DNA from: JBBSWB01 sp038046465
Lineage (GTDB): Archaea > Nanobdellota > Nanobdellia > Woesearchaeales > GW2011-AR9
Assembly: GCA_038046465.1 (NCBI GenBank)
Contig: JBBSWB010000061.1
Span: forward strand, 1 to 6,902
Length of the DNA stretch: 6,902 nt
Direction: 5' to 3'
The notes beneath the pieces were generated by a model. That model made no database searches, was not told the DNA's origin, and saw nothing but the letters and a program-made list of their open reading frames with translations. Positions 1-6,131 of this stretch are shown here, in pieces (position 1 is the first letter of the stretch; each line of letters begins with the position of its first letter). The translations under genes and the position numbers were made by a program.

Positions 1-481
1 TACCTGCTCTTCGAAATAAGGCTCGTTGAAGTTTCTGTTTATCTTCTTCGGTTGTTTTTCTTTCATCTCGTTCTTCTTGCCCTTCAACAGCAGCTCGATA
101 TAAATTTACATTATTTAACGAATTGCGTAAATAGCCTCGATCTAATCTTAAAGCAACAGCTAATTGCGGTGAAACTCGGATCTCTCCAGGAGGCATAGCT
201 TCTTTTCCTGCCGCTTGGTAAACTTTTGCTTCGATTTCTAATCCACGATGAACAATAAGTACTCTTTCAAAATTAGAAATAGTGCTTTCTAAACTTCTTT
301 CTTCTTTTGATGTTCTTCCTAAACCTAAATTACTGATCTGCTTGGCCGTTAAACCTACCCAATATTCTGGTGTTTGCGGCCGATAGCCTTGGCTAGGGGT
401 TTTATTAAAATCGCCGACTAGCGCTTGAACTGGTTCTTCCATCTTTTCCCAGTCGTCGCCAAATTTTTTTGTTTTTGCCAT
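1..481 (-). CDS. Unrecognised charged protein, N-terminal 160 residues, cut by left edge
   Basis: The reading frame is open from an ATG at 481-479 to the window edge, giving 160 codons with no stop. It begins MAKTKKFGDDWEKMEEPVQA. I do not recognise the family. Residues 20-45 are rich in Pro, Gly and Tyr. Residues 48-125 look like a mixed alpha/beta region, with a stretch around VLIVHRGLEIEAKVYQ. From about residue 130 the protein becomes very rich in Glu, Lys, Arg and Gln, which suggests a long helix or coiled coil continuing out of view. No signal peptide, membrane segment or metal motif is visible. The start is supported by a TATA-like element centred 28 nt upstream and no Shine-Dalgarno site, the pattern shared by other genes here. 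It lies downstream of leuS on the same strand, but has its own promoter and a 149-nt gap. Coding is fairly sure; function is unknown. Confidence 0.8.
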   Translation of the reverse strand, partial: MAKTKKFGDDWEKMEEPVQALVGDFNKTPSQGYRPQTPEYWVGLTAKQISNLGLGRTSKEERSLESTISNFERVLIVHRGLEIEAKVYQAAGKEAMPPGEIRVSPQLAVALRLDRGYLRNSLNNVNLYRAAVEGQEERDERKTTEEDKQKLQRALFRRAG

Positions 482-502
482 CTTAATTATCGTCTTGTTG
501 TT

Positions 503-515
503 ACTATTTAATAGT
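503..515 (-). promoter_or_regulatory. TATA box inside a perfect 13-bp palindrome, promoter of the left-edge gene
   Basis: On the minus strand the box reads TATTAAATA, centred at about 509, which is 28 nt upstream of the ATG at 481. It sits within ACTATTTAATAGT, a perfect inverted repeat with a single central base. Spacing fits a leaderless archaeal transcript. The symmetry could be an operator that blocks TBP, or chance in AT-rich DNA. Confidence 0.5.
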
Positions 516-558
516 TAAAATAGCTGTTTATTTATAAATGTTTGCTCTATTTTTAGAA

Positions 559-628
559 ATTTATTTGGTTCTAGTTTTGGTGTTTATTTAGTCCCCTTTT
601 TGGCGTTTATTTTGCCCTATTCTGGGCT
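559..628. repeat. Degenerate 23-24 nt tandem repeat, three units, downstream of leuS
   Basis: Three adjacent units start at 559, 582 and 605, with lengths of 23, 23 and 24 nt. Each begins RTTTATTT followed by one base and G, and ends in a T-rich stretch plus GG. Units 1 and 2 agree at 16 of 23 positions, and units 2 and 3 at 17 of 23. A GTTTATT at 629, overlapping the leuS stop codon, could be the head of a fourth unit, and another GTTTATT lies at 526. The third unit contains a small GCCC/GGGC hairpin (614-617 with 624-627). The role is unknown; a decayed minisatellite, binding sites for a protein, or 3'-end processing signals are possible. Confidence 0.5.
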
Positions 629-630
629 GT

Positions 631-3483
631 TTATTCTACTAGAATTCCGACTTTTCCTGGCAGGGCGGAATTGGCTTTGGGATGGTCACTATCAGCAATA
701 ATTTTAACTACACAATTAAACTCTTTTTCTAAGAAGTCTTTTGCTTTATTCAGGTGTTCAAATTCTTCTTCTGCGGAAAGGATAAATTTAGGCAGCTTGG
801 CGGGATCTTTAACTACGCTCAACACTAATTTACTTACTTCCTGTCCTTTTAATTTCATCCCTTCTTGTTCCAGAACTTTTTTCATGATTTCCCCGACATT
901 TCTAGTAACTTTCATTTCCCGGGAGAGCAGATTAAATAATTCATAAACCCAGTCTTTAGCAATAAAAAGAGTAAACTGTTTTGGTTTCTCTAATTTGGCT
1001 AATTTAATTACATTTCTCATTCCTTCCATCGCTTCTTTAATCAGCTCTTCTCCAGCTTCTGCTTTTAGGCGTATTTTTTCTTCATCAACAACCGGCCATA
1101 AGGAAGAAGAAACCAGTTCTTTAGGTCCATTTCTATTCAATTCATTTACCTCTTCGCTTAAGTGGGGGGTAATCGGGTTCATTAAAACCGTCCAGCTATT
1201 CATAACTTCCTCAATAACTTTTTTATTTTCTCCACCCCGGCGCTTATACCAGCGCAAATCTTCGTATATGGTGTAATAAACTAATGAAGCTAGTTCTCGC
1301 AATTCATATTTTTCCATGGCTTTAGTTATGGTCCGAAGATTTTCATTAATTCTGGAAACCAACCAATCATCAATAGGTTTTTTCTTACCGTCTAATTTTT
1401 TCAATTCTTCGGCTAAAACATAAATTCGTTCCAGGGCATTTTTATAATTTAGCACTATCTCTTCAGTCCAGACTACATCAACATGGGGAGAACCGATATG
1501 TGCATAATAAAGGCGCATGGCATCAACGCCAAATTTCTTAATAGCGTCAGGAATAGGTTCTGCTCCGCCCTTACTTTTGGAAATTTTTCCTCCTTTTCCA
1601 GTAACCCACCAATTAACAAAAATTCCTTTGGGCCATTTATCTTCCGGCAGGATAGCGACGTGATTCATCAGGAAGACTGGGAAATGTACAGTCTTGTGTT
1701 CTTTTCCACCTAAATTTAAATCTAAAGGATAGAAATATTCAAATTCTTCTCGAATAGGTTTCCATTTTTCTTTTTCTTTCTCATTTTTAGTTGCGCCTAA
1801 GAAAACATAATCAAAAAATTCTTCAGTCAATTCATTTATTTTTATAGTTCCGTTATTAACAAATTTAGATACAATATAATAAGCCGGATATAAAGTAGAA
1901 TCGCTGATGGGCTCAATAGTCCACCGTTCATCAAAAGGAAATTTACTGCCTAACCAATTGCCCAAACGCGTACAGGCGCGATCAGTAAACCAGTCCAAAG
2001 TGGAAGGTAAATTTTCGTAATATTCTTGAGGGTAAATGTTCATCTCTTTCGCCTGCTCTTTACTTCGTTCGGTTAATTCTGCATCAGAATATTTAATGAA
2101 CCATTGGTCGTCAATTTTCTTGATGACTACTTTTTCTCCGCAGCGGCAGAGGACTTCTTCACTTAAATCATAGAATAAATCGGCTTTTCCCTGCTCAATC
2201 AATTCTGCTTTCATTAATTCCTTAGCTTCTTCAACTTTCTTGCCGGAATATTTTCCGCAGGTATTAGCCATGATTCCGGAATGGAATCCGGCTTTGTAAA
2301 TCTCCTTGGTTGCTTCTTCTAATTTAGGGTCATCTAAAGATTGGATATTTAATCTTTCAATAATCTCTTTAGCCGGGAAATCGCCGTAACCTTTGGTCTT
2401 GATAATCGGAATCAAGGCCAGGCCGTTAATTTTTTCTTCGTCTAATTTATATCTCTTGATTAGTTCTTTATTTTTTTGCAATAATTTCAAAGCTAGATAA
2501 TCATAAGGCGCATCACTGGGCACCGAAGTTACGATTCCTGAAGCAGTCTGTGGATCGACAAAAGCGGCAGGTAAAATAATAACCTCTTTATTGATGCCCG
2601 GAGCTAGAGCGGTCTTTCCAATTAAGTTTTTAGGATCAATATCTTCTTTCAGCAGAACGTCTTCTTTTTGATAAACTAATTTATCTGCAGCCTCCCTGCT
2701 CATAATCCAGTTTTCTCCTTCCACTTCTACGCGAACATACGCCGCTTCTGGATTTATCCATAAATTAGTCTGCCCAAAAATAGTTTCCGGCCTTAAGGTT
2801 GCGGCAACTAAATAATTTTCCTTAGTTTCATTATACTCGTCATCAAACTTGAATTTAAGCAAAGTAAATTCGTTTTTTTCGGCATTGCCCCCTTTAGAAA
2901 TATCTGTTTCGGAGGGATCTATAGCTACTGGGCCGCATTTGATACAGGCCGGAGCAAAATAAGGTTTTTGGACCAATAAGTTTTTTTGCTGTAATTTGCG
3001 GAACTGCCACTGGATAAATTTTTCATAATCGGGAAAAGTAGTGCAGGTAAATCTATCCCAGTCGCACAGAAAGCCAAATTTCTTCCAATAATCTTTAACA
3101 TATACCTCGTTAAAATATTCTATAATTTTTTCTGGGGTAGTCAATTCTTTTAATTTTTCTTTAGAACAGCCATTGTTTAACAAATAATTGATCCAATCAG
3201 AATCCTGTTCAGTTATTTTTTTAGCAAAAGAGATCGCTTGGTTGCCCGTAGCATGCGTACCTACTGGAAATAAGACCTCTTTTCCTTTAAGTCGTTCAAA
3301 TCGGCATAGAGCATCAGCATAAGAAAACCCGCGCATATGTCCAACATGTAAGAATCCGGAAATACCGGGATAAGCAAAAATAAGCATAAATTTCTCTTTT
3401 GAGCTAACTACAGCTTTACCTAATTCTGCCTTTTTCCAGGCTTTTTGCCATTTATCTTGGATTTTGTTCCAGTCAAGAGCCAT
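631..3483 (-). CDS. leuS: Leucyl-tRNA synthetase, archaeal/eukaryal type
   Basis: This cytoplasmic class Ia enzyme activates leucine with ATP, loads it onto tRNA-Leu, and hydrolyses mischarged products. The protein has 950 residues, the normal length for archaeal LeuRS. The Rossmann-fold signature is HVGH at 46-49, and the second ATP-binding signature is KISKS at 633-637. The inserted CP1 editing domain carries the threonine-containing motif TLRPET at 229-234 and the conserved editing aspartate at about 328, within VPSDAPYDY. Cysteine pairs at C180/C183 and C446/C448 (CRCG, followed by DQWFI at 459-463) are in the zinc-ribbon positions of this family. An anticodon-binding helical domain covers roughly 690-830. 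The C-terminus ends ALPGKVGILVE, resembling the usual archaeal tail, so the gene is intact. The ATG at 3483 is chosen because a TATA box lies 27 nt upstream and the N-terminus (MALDWNKIQDKWQKAWKK) aligns with the family. It is apparently monocistronic. Confidence 0.97.
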   Translation of the reverse strand: MALDWNKIQDKWQKAWKKAELGKAVVSSKEKFMLIFAYPGISGFLHVGHMRGFSYADALCRFERLKGKEVLFPVGTHATGNQAISFAKKITEQDSDWINYLLNNGCSKEKLKELTTPEKIIEYFNEVYVKDYWKKFGFLCDWDRFTCTTFPDYEKFIQWQFRKLQQKNLLVQKPYFAPACIKCGPVAIDPSETDISKGGNAEKNEFTLLKFKFDDEYNETKENYLVAATLRPETIFGQTNLWINPEAAYVRVEVEGENWIMSREAADKLVYQKEDVLLKEDIDPKNLIGKTALAPGINKEVIILPAAFVDPQTASGIVTSVPSDAPYDYLALKLLQKNKELIKRYKLDEEKINGLALIPIIKTKGYGDFPAKEIIERLNIQSLDDPKLEEATKEIYKAGFHSGIMANTCGKYSGKKVEEAKELMKAELIEQGKADLFYDLSEEVLCRCGEKVVIKKIDDQWFIKYSDAELTERSKEQAKEMNIYPQEYYENLPSTLDWFTDRACTRLGNWLGSKFPFDERWTIEPISDSTLYPAYYIVSKFVNNGTIKINELTEEFFDYVFLGATKNEKEKEKWKPIREEFEYFYPLDLNLGGKEHKTVHFPVFLMNHVAILPEDKWPKGIFVNWWVTGKGGKISKSKGGAEPIPDAIKKFGVDAMRLYYAHIGSPHVDVVWTEEIVLNYKNALERIYVLAEELKKLDGKKKPIDDWLVSRINENLRTITKAMEKYELRELASLVYYTIYEDLRWYKRRGGENKKVIEEVMNSWTVLMNPITPHLSEEVNELNRNGPKELVSSSLWPVVDEEKIRLKAEAGEELIKEAMEGMRNVIKLAKLEKPKQFTLFIAKDWVYELFNLLSREMKVTRNVGEIMKKVLEQEGMKLKGQEVSKLVLSVVKDPAKLPKFILSAEEEFEHLNKAKDFLEKEFNCVVKIIADSDHPKANSALPGKVGILVE

Positions 3484-3504
3484 TGAGATTAGAATAAGAA
3501 AGAG

Positions 3505-3520
3505 GTTTTTAAAGGTTATC
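3505..3520 (-). promoter_or_regulatory. leuS promoter (TATA box, leaderless start)
   Basis: On the minus strand the sequence GATAACCTTTAAAAACC places a TTTAAAAA box centred at about 3510, 27 nt upstream of the leuS ATG. The GATAAC just before it could serve as the B recognition element. No Shine-Dalgarno site lies between the box and the ATG (the bases before it are CTTATTCTAATCTCA), so transcription probably starts at or next to the start codon. Confidence 0.6.
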
Positions 3521-3549
3521 GTTTTTAGAAAAAGGGTGAATTAAACTAA

Positions 3550-3605
3550 TCGGGGTTCTGTGTTATACGGAGTGTGGACGAAGCCAGAAAGCACAGCGTC
3601 CCCGA
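3550..3605 (-). terminator. GC-rich hairpin between the unknown cassette and leuS, possible terminator
   Basis: TCGGGG at 3550-3555 pairs with CCCCGA at 3600-3605, and CTGTG at 3558-3562 pairs with CACAG at 3592-3596. This gives 11 base pairs around a small internal loop and a 29-nt apical region. On the minus strand it lies 65 nt past the stop of the 373-residue gene and is followed at 3536-3529 by CCCTTTTT, so it may end that transcript just before the leuS promoter. It could also be a small structured RNA; no known RNA family was recognised. Confidence 0.35.
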
Positions 3606-3669
3606 GCCATTTTGCCAAAGACAAAAGCGGAGGCGTATGACGCAAGGACAATTTTATTCCGGTTCAGTT

Positions 3670-4791
3670 TCACAACTCCAAGTGCTTAATAAGTTCCACA
3701 AAAGTCATATGCACCGTATTTTCTTTACGACGTCGGTATTCTTCTTCTTCCTGCAACCTAATTTTTTTATGCCACTCCCTTGCTTCACGAGCCTCTATCC
3801 TATCCAAAGCTTCTCTTTTTATATGAGCAGACTGGACTAGTGCTTCTAGTTCTTTTACTTTTTCGTGCGCAACGTGCGGCTCCGTTGCTACCCCGACCAG
3901 AGGGTTATGGCGGTAGTCCCATGTGTCATACCCATAAACCCTGGAAGATTCGCAAATCGTACTAACCCTCAAGAATTGCATAATTGGTGAAGTATTATAA
4001 TATCTACTGTATCCGCCAAACCAGAACCCCAGAATTCCGTGGCAATACGCGTTATCTCCCTCATAAGTATAGCCTGTCATCTCAGCATAGTCTTTTAAAT
4101 TCTTTCCTCGTGCAAGACCGGGAAAAGTGTTAGTACCTTCCCAGATATCTCCAACAACAGTATTTTCTGGCTGCCATACACCGTTTCTTCTGACTATGCC
4201 TTTTTCATGAGCTTTCTCAATTTTGTCGGCGCTCAAACATAGAACGTCATCACCGCATAGATCTTCCCATTGCTCGTTGGATAGAACCCCTGTATCTTTA
4301 TGATACTTGGCATCATACTCTTTATGATAGGCGGCAGCACGCGGGGATGAATATCCCGGCCCGCATGGATCTCCCGCCCAGACTGGCACCGCAGCTCTCC
4401 GTTCATCAGCGGCTATAAAGTGCGCACAATCAGAAAGTGTAGTTCCTGGCTCGATTTTACTCACGAGTTTTGCATTTAATACTATTTTAACATTCTTTTG
4501 TGCAACGTCGTATGCAATCATGTCGCCGGTAGAAATGAAACTGCGTTGCCATGCTTTACGGACAGTACCTAGCCATGGTTTACGGGCATTATCTGGAGCA
4601 GATAATCGTCTTTCGATTACATCACTAACAGAGATTGGTTTATAACCTGTCATAATAAGAGGAAATATTTTATTTACAGGAGCACCAAAGAATGCTTGGT
4701 ACAATCCTTTTGGTTCATCTTCTCCTGTTAATTCGAGACTTACTCTCTCGACCTGCCCATATCCAGGGATTGTAAAGTAATCAATTTCCAT
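3670..4791 (-). CDS. Unrecognised 373-residue protein with C-terminal charged helix
   Basis: I do not recognise this protein. Residues 1-120 look soluble and beta-rich. Residues 121-185 contain four cysteines (122, 143, 179, 185) and a His/Tyr-rich patch (AYHKEYDAKYHKD, 154-166). Residues 205-300 are unusually rich in aromatic residues and glycine, including GFWFGGYSRYY (255-265) and YGYDTWDYRHNP (286-297), with further cysteines at 250 and 280. Residues 308-357 form a long Glu/Arg/Lys helix, likely a coiled coil (QEEEEYRRRKE). No signal peptide or clear membrane span is seen. The start is fixed by an in-frame TAG five codons upstream (4806-4804), and AGGA six bases before the ATG is a plausible ribosome site. 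It overlaps the preceding 37-codon ORF by 11 nt, suggesting coupled translation. Parts are far more GC-rich than the neighbours (37 of 60 bases at 4321-4380 against 19 of 60 in leuS at 2461-2520), hinting at different ancestry. Coding is likely; function is unknown. Confidence 0.82.
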   Translation of the reverse strand: MEIDYFTIPGYGQVERVSLELTGEDEPKGLYQAFFGAPVNKIFPLIMTGYKPISVSDVIERRLSAPDNARKPWLGTVRKAWQRSFISTGDMIAYDVAQKNVKIVLNAKLVSKIEPGTTLSDCAHFIAADERRAAVPVWAGDPCGPGYSSPRAAAYHKEYDAKYHKDTGVLSNEQWEDLCGDDVLCLSADKIEKAHEKGIVRRNGVWQPENTVVGDIWEGTNTFPGLARGKNLKDYAEMTGYTYEGDNAYCHGILGFWFGGYSRYYNTSPIMQFLRVSTICESSRVYGYDTWDYRHNPLVGVATEPHVAHEKVKELEALVQSAHIKREALDRIEAREAREWHKKIRLQEEEEYRRRKENTVHMTFVELIKHLEL

Positions 4792-4894
4792 TTTTAATCC
4801 TGCCTACTTTTCTACTGCCCGGAATGAAACTATGAACTGCTTCGCATTGTTCCAAAACTTTGTCAAAATTTGTTTGATTTGGTTCGTTTGTCAT
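4781..4894 (-). CDS. Small 37-residue ORF overlapping the start of the 373-residue gene
   Basis: The ORF runs from an ATG at 4894 to a TGA at 4783-4781 and overlaps the next gene by 11 nt in another frame. The peptide begins MTNEPNQTNFDKVLEQCEAV and ends GRIKNGN. It is polar, has one cysteine and no hydrophobic segment, and matches no family I know. A GTGA, part of the usual archaeal ribosome-binding core, lies 8 nt before this ATG. An alternative ATG at 4912 would give 43 residues; a TAA directly upstream of that closes the frame. The overlap means ribosomes finishing here could restart on the larger gene, so it may be a leader peptide controlling that gene or a true small partner protein. 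It could also be chance: the frame is short and its evidence is mainly position and the ribosome site. Confidence 0.45.
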   Translation of the reverse strand: MTNEPNQTNFDKVLEQCEAVHSFIPGSRKVGRIKNGN

Positions 4895-4912
4895 TTTTAT
4901 CTTCACAATCAT

Positions 4913-4924
4913 TTATTTTATTGT
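4913..4924 (-). promoter_or_regulatory. Weak TATA-like element for the two-gene cassette
   Basis: On the minus strand AATAAAATAA is centred at about 4918, 24 nt upstream of the ATG at 4894. The spacing is slightly short of the 27-29 nt seen at the other promoters, and the sequence is a poorer TATA box, so this is tentative. No better candidate is visible closer to the 373-residue gene. Confidence 0.25.
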
Positions 4925-4982
4925 TATTGCGTAATGATAGTCGCCCCTATTTTAATTTTACTCCAACTTTCTTAAAAATAAT

Positions 4983-4997
4983 CAAAAGGTTTATATA
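4983..4997 (+). promoter_or_regulatory. Promoter of the tandem Lrp regulator (BRE plus TATA box)
   Basis: The sequence CAAAAGGTTTATATA is a near-ideal archaeal promoter: a purine-rich B recognition element (AAAAGG) directly before TTTATATA at 4990-4997. The box is centred 29 nt upstream of the ATG at 5023 and predicts transcription starting within a few bases of it. This spacing argues against the upstream TTG (5005) and ATG (5011) start codons. Confidence 0.75.
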
Positions 4998-5000
4998 GTA

Positions 5001-5022
5001 AATATTGATTATGATTAATATT
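5001..5022 (+). promoter_or_regulatory. 22-bp near-palindrome over the predicted transcription start, likely operator
   Basis: AATATT at 5001-5006 and AATATT at 5017-5022 flank a GATT-AT-GATT core. Nine of eleven symmetric base pairs match. It fills the space between the TATA box and the start codon of the Lrp-type gene. Archaeal Lrp proteins are known to repress their own genes by binding AT-rich sites near the start of transcription, so autoregulation is the simplest reading, though this is inferred. Confidence 0.5.
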
Positions 5023-6024
5023 ATGAGGAGAACAAAGAGATTTGAAGAGCATAAGATTAACTTAGTTTTAGACGAACTAGATAGAAAAATACTGTATTTT
5101 TGGGATTTAAATTGCCGGCAATCGGCAGCAAAAATCGCCAAGTTAGTGAAATCTAACAAAGATACAGTCAATTTTAGGATGAAGAAGTTAGTTGATGATG
5201 GAATTGTTGCTTCGTTTATGACAGAATTAAATACAGCTAAATTTGGTTATAACAATATCAAAGTCTATCTCCAATTTCAGAATTTCAACAAGCAAGTTGA
5301 AGAAGAATTTTTTGAATATTTAAAATCAATAAAAGAAGTAGGTTGGGTTGTTTCTTGCAGCGGGAGATGGGATGCTTTGTTTTGTTATTGGGCAAAATCT
5401 TCCTATGATTTTTACAAGACTTTTATTAAGATTTTGAATAAGTTCAGCAAATATATCCTGCACAAGGAAGTTATTCATAACATGAGCTGGTTTTATTACA
5501 ATAGGAAGTGGCTTCTAAAGGAATATACAAAACCTATGGCCATAAAATATGGAGAAGAACCGGAACACTTGAAATTAGATAAGTTGGATCAAGAGATATT
5601 AGAAACACTCGCTAAAAATGGAAGAATCTCTGTTGTGGAATTGGCAGGTAAATTTAACCAAAGTAGCCAGAATATCATAAATAGAATTAGAAAATTAGAG
5701 AGACAAAAAATAATTACAAAGTATTCTCTGAATATTGACCATAAAAAGGTAGGATTCATCTTTTGCAAAACTTTTGTTTATTTACAAAACATTACAGAAG
5801 AGAGGCTTGAAGAATTGTACAGTTACTGTGCTAATCAGCCAAATATCTTTGCTTTGACAACCACTTTGGGAGCATGGGATATTGAATTAGAATTTGAAGT
5901 TGAAAACTTTGAGCAAATGAGAGAAATAATGGATGACATCAGAATTAAGTTTAGTGATATTATCAAAAATTATGAATCTATTATCATCACTAAGCAAACA
6001 GCAATTAAATATATCTGGGAATAA
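5023..6024 (+). CDS. Tandem-duplicated Lrp/AsnC family transcriptional regulator
   Basis: This is a DNA-binding regulator of 333 residues, about twice the usual Lrp/AsnC length, because it contains two complete units. Unit 1 has a winged helix-turn-helix at about 14-65 (starting LDELDRKIL, with recognition region SNKDTVNFRMKKL) and an effector/oligomerisation domain at 66-160 with SGRWDALF at 113-120. Unit 2 has a helix-turn-helix at about 183-234 (LDKLDQEIL, with SSQNIINRIRKLERQKI) and a second effector domain at 235-330 with LGAWDIEL at 282-289. The LDxLD landmarks (16 and 185) and the GxWD landmarks (114 and 283) are each exactly 169 residues apart, showing an internal duplication. The ATG at 5023 is preferred over TTG 5005 or ATG 5011 because of TATA-box spacing. 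It is divergent from the unknown cassette, which may be a target. The effector is unknown; amino acids are typical for the family. Confidence 0.93.
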   Translation: MRRTKRFEEHKINLVLDELDRKILYFWDLNCRQSAAKIAKLVKSNKDTVNFRMKKLVDDGIVASFMTELNTAKFGYNNIKVYLQFQNFNKQVEEEFFEYLKSIKEVGWVVSCSGRWDALFCYWAKSSYDFYKTFIKILNKFSKYILHKEVIHNMSWFYYNRKWLLKEYTKPMAIKYGEEPEHLKLDKLDQEILETLAKNGRISVVELAGKFNQSSQNIINRIRKLERQKIITKYSLNIDHKKVGFIFCKTFVYLQNITEERLEELYSYCANQPNIFALTTTLGAWDIELEFEVENFEQMREIMDDIRIKFSDIIKNYESIIITKQTAIKYIWE

Positions 6025-6029
6025 AATTA

Positions 6030-6049
6030 GAAAGAGGGGTTTTTCTTTC
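6030..6049 (+). terminator. T-rich hairpin after the Lrp-type gene, probable terminator
   Basis: Six bases past the stop codon, GAAAGA (6030-6035) can pair with TCTTTC (6044-6049) around GGGGTTTT. The sequence includes a run of five T. Archaeal termination relies mainly on such T-runs, so this probably ends the regulator transcript before the next promoter. Confidence 0.45.
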
Positions 6050-6100
6050 ATTAAATTTATTCCGAGTTAATATGCTGCTTAACCTCTTTCCAAAGCAATC

Positions 6101-6108
6101 TTTTTAAA
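6101..6108 (+). promoter_or_regulatory. TATA box of the HD-like gene
   Basis: TTTTTAAA is centred about 27 nt upstream of the ATG at 6132. The bases before the ATG (ATCTATAACTTAAATA) contain no Shine-Dalgarno site, so the transcript is probably leaderless. An imperfect inverted repeat, GTTAA at 6066-6070 and TTAAC at 6079-6083, lies just upstream and could bind a regulator. Confidence 0.55.
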
Positions 6109-6131
6109 GGTAGCTATCTATAACTTAAATA

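Noticed and set aside
671..1713. Three plus-strand ORFs (671-946, 995-1276, 1483-1713) opposite leuS
   Set aside because: They are antisense to conserved leuS codons, their peptides are low-complexity Ser/Leu/Phe-rich, and they have no promoters of their own.
3540..3670. Possible tRNA or H/ACA guide RNA in the leuS-upstream hairpin
   Set aside because: No T-loop, acceptor or CCA-like arrangement, and no ACA box at the proper distance from the stem on either strand.
3574..3965. Plus-strand ORFs at 3574-3840 and 3780-3965
   Set aside because: They run antisense to the 373-residue gene and its hairpin, with atypical Phe/Pro-rich composition and no upstream TATA box at the expected distance.
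4781..4800. Programmed frameshift fusing the 37-codon ORF to the 373-residue protein
   Set aside because: Fusion would need a +1 shift; the A-rich overlap has no recognised +1 site, and the larger gene has its own ATG with an AGGA site.
5005..5022. Upstream TTG (5005) or ATG (5011) as start of the Lrp-type gene
   Set aside because: They lie only about 12-17 nt from the centre of the TATA box, upstream of where transcription should begin; ATG 5023 fits.
4947..5171. Minus-strand ORF with an Ile/Leu-rich tail resembling a membrane segment
   Set aside because: It covers the Lrp promoter, the operator and the first helix-turn-helix in antisense; the hydrophobic tail is just the complement of the AT-rich promoter.
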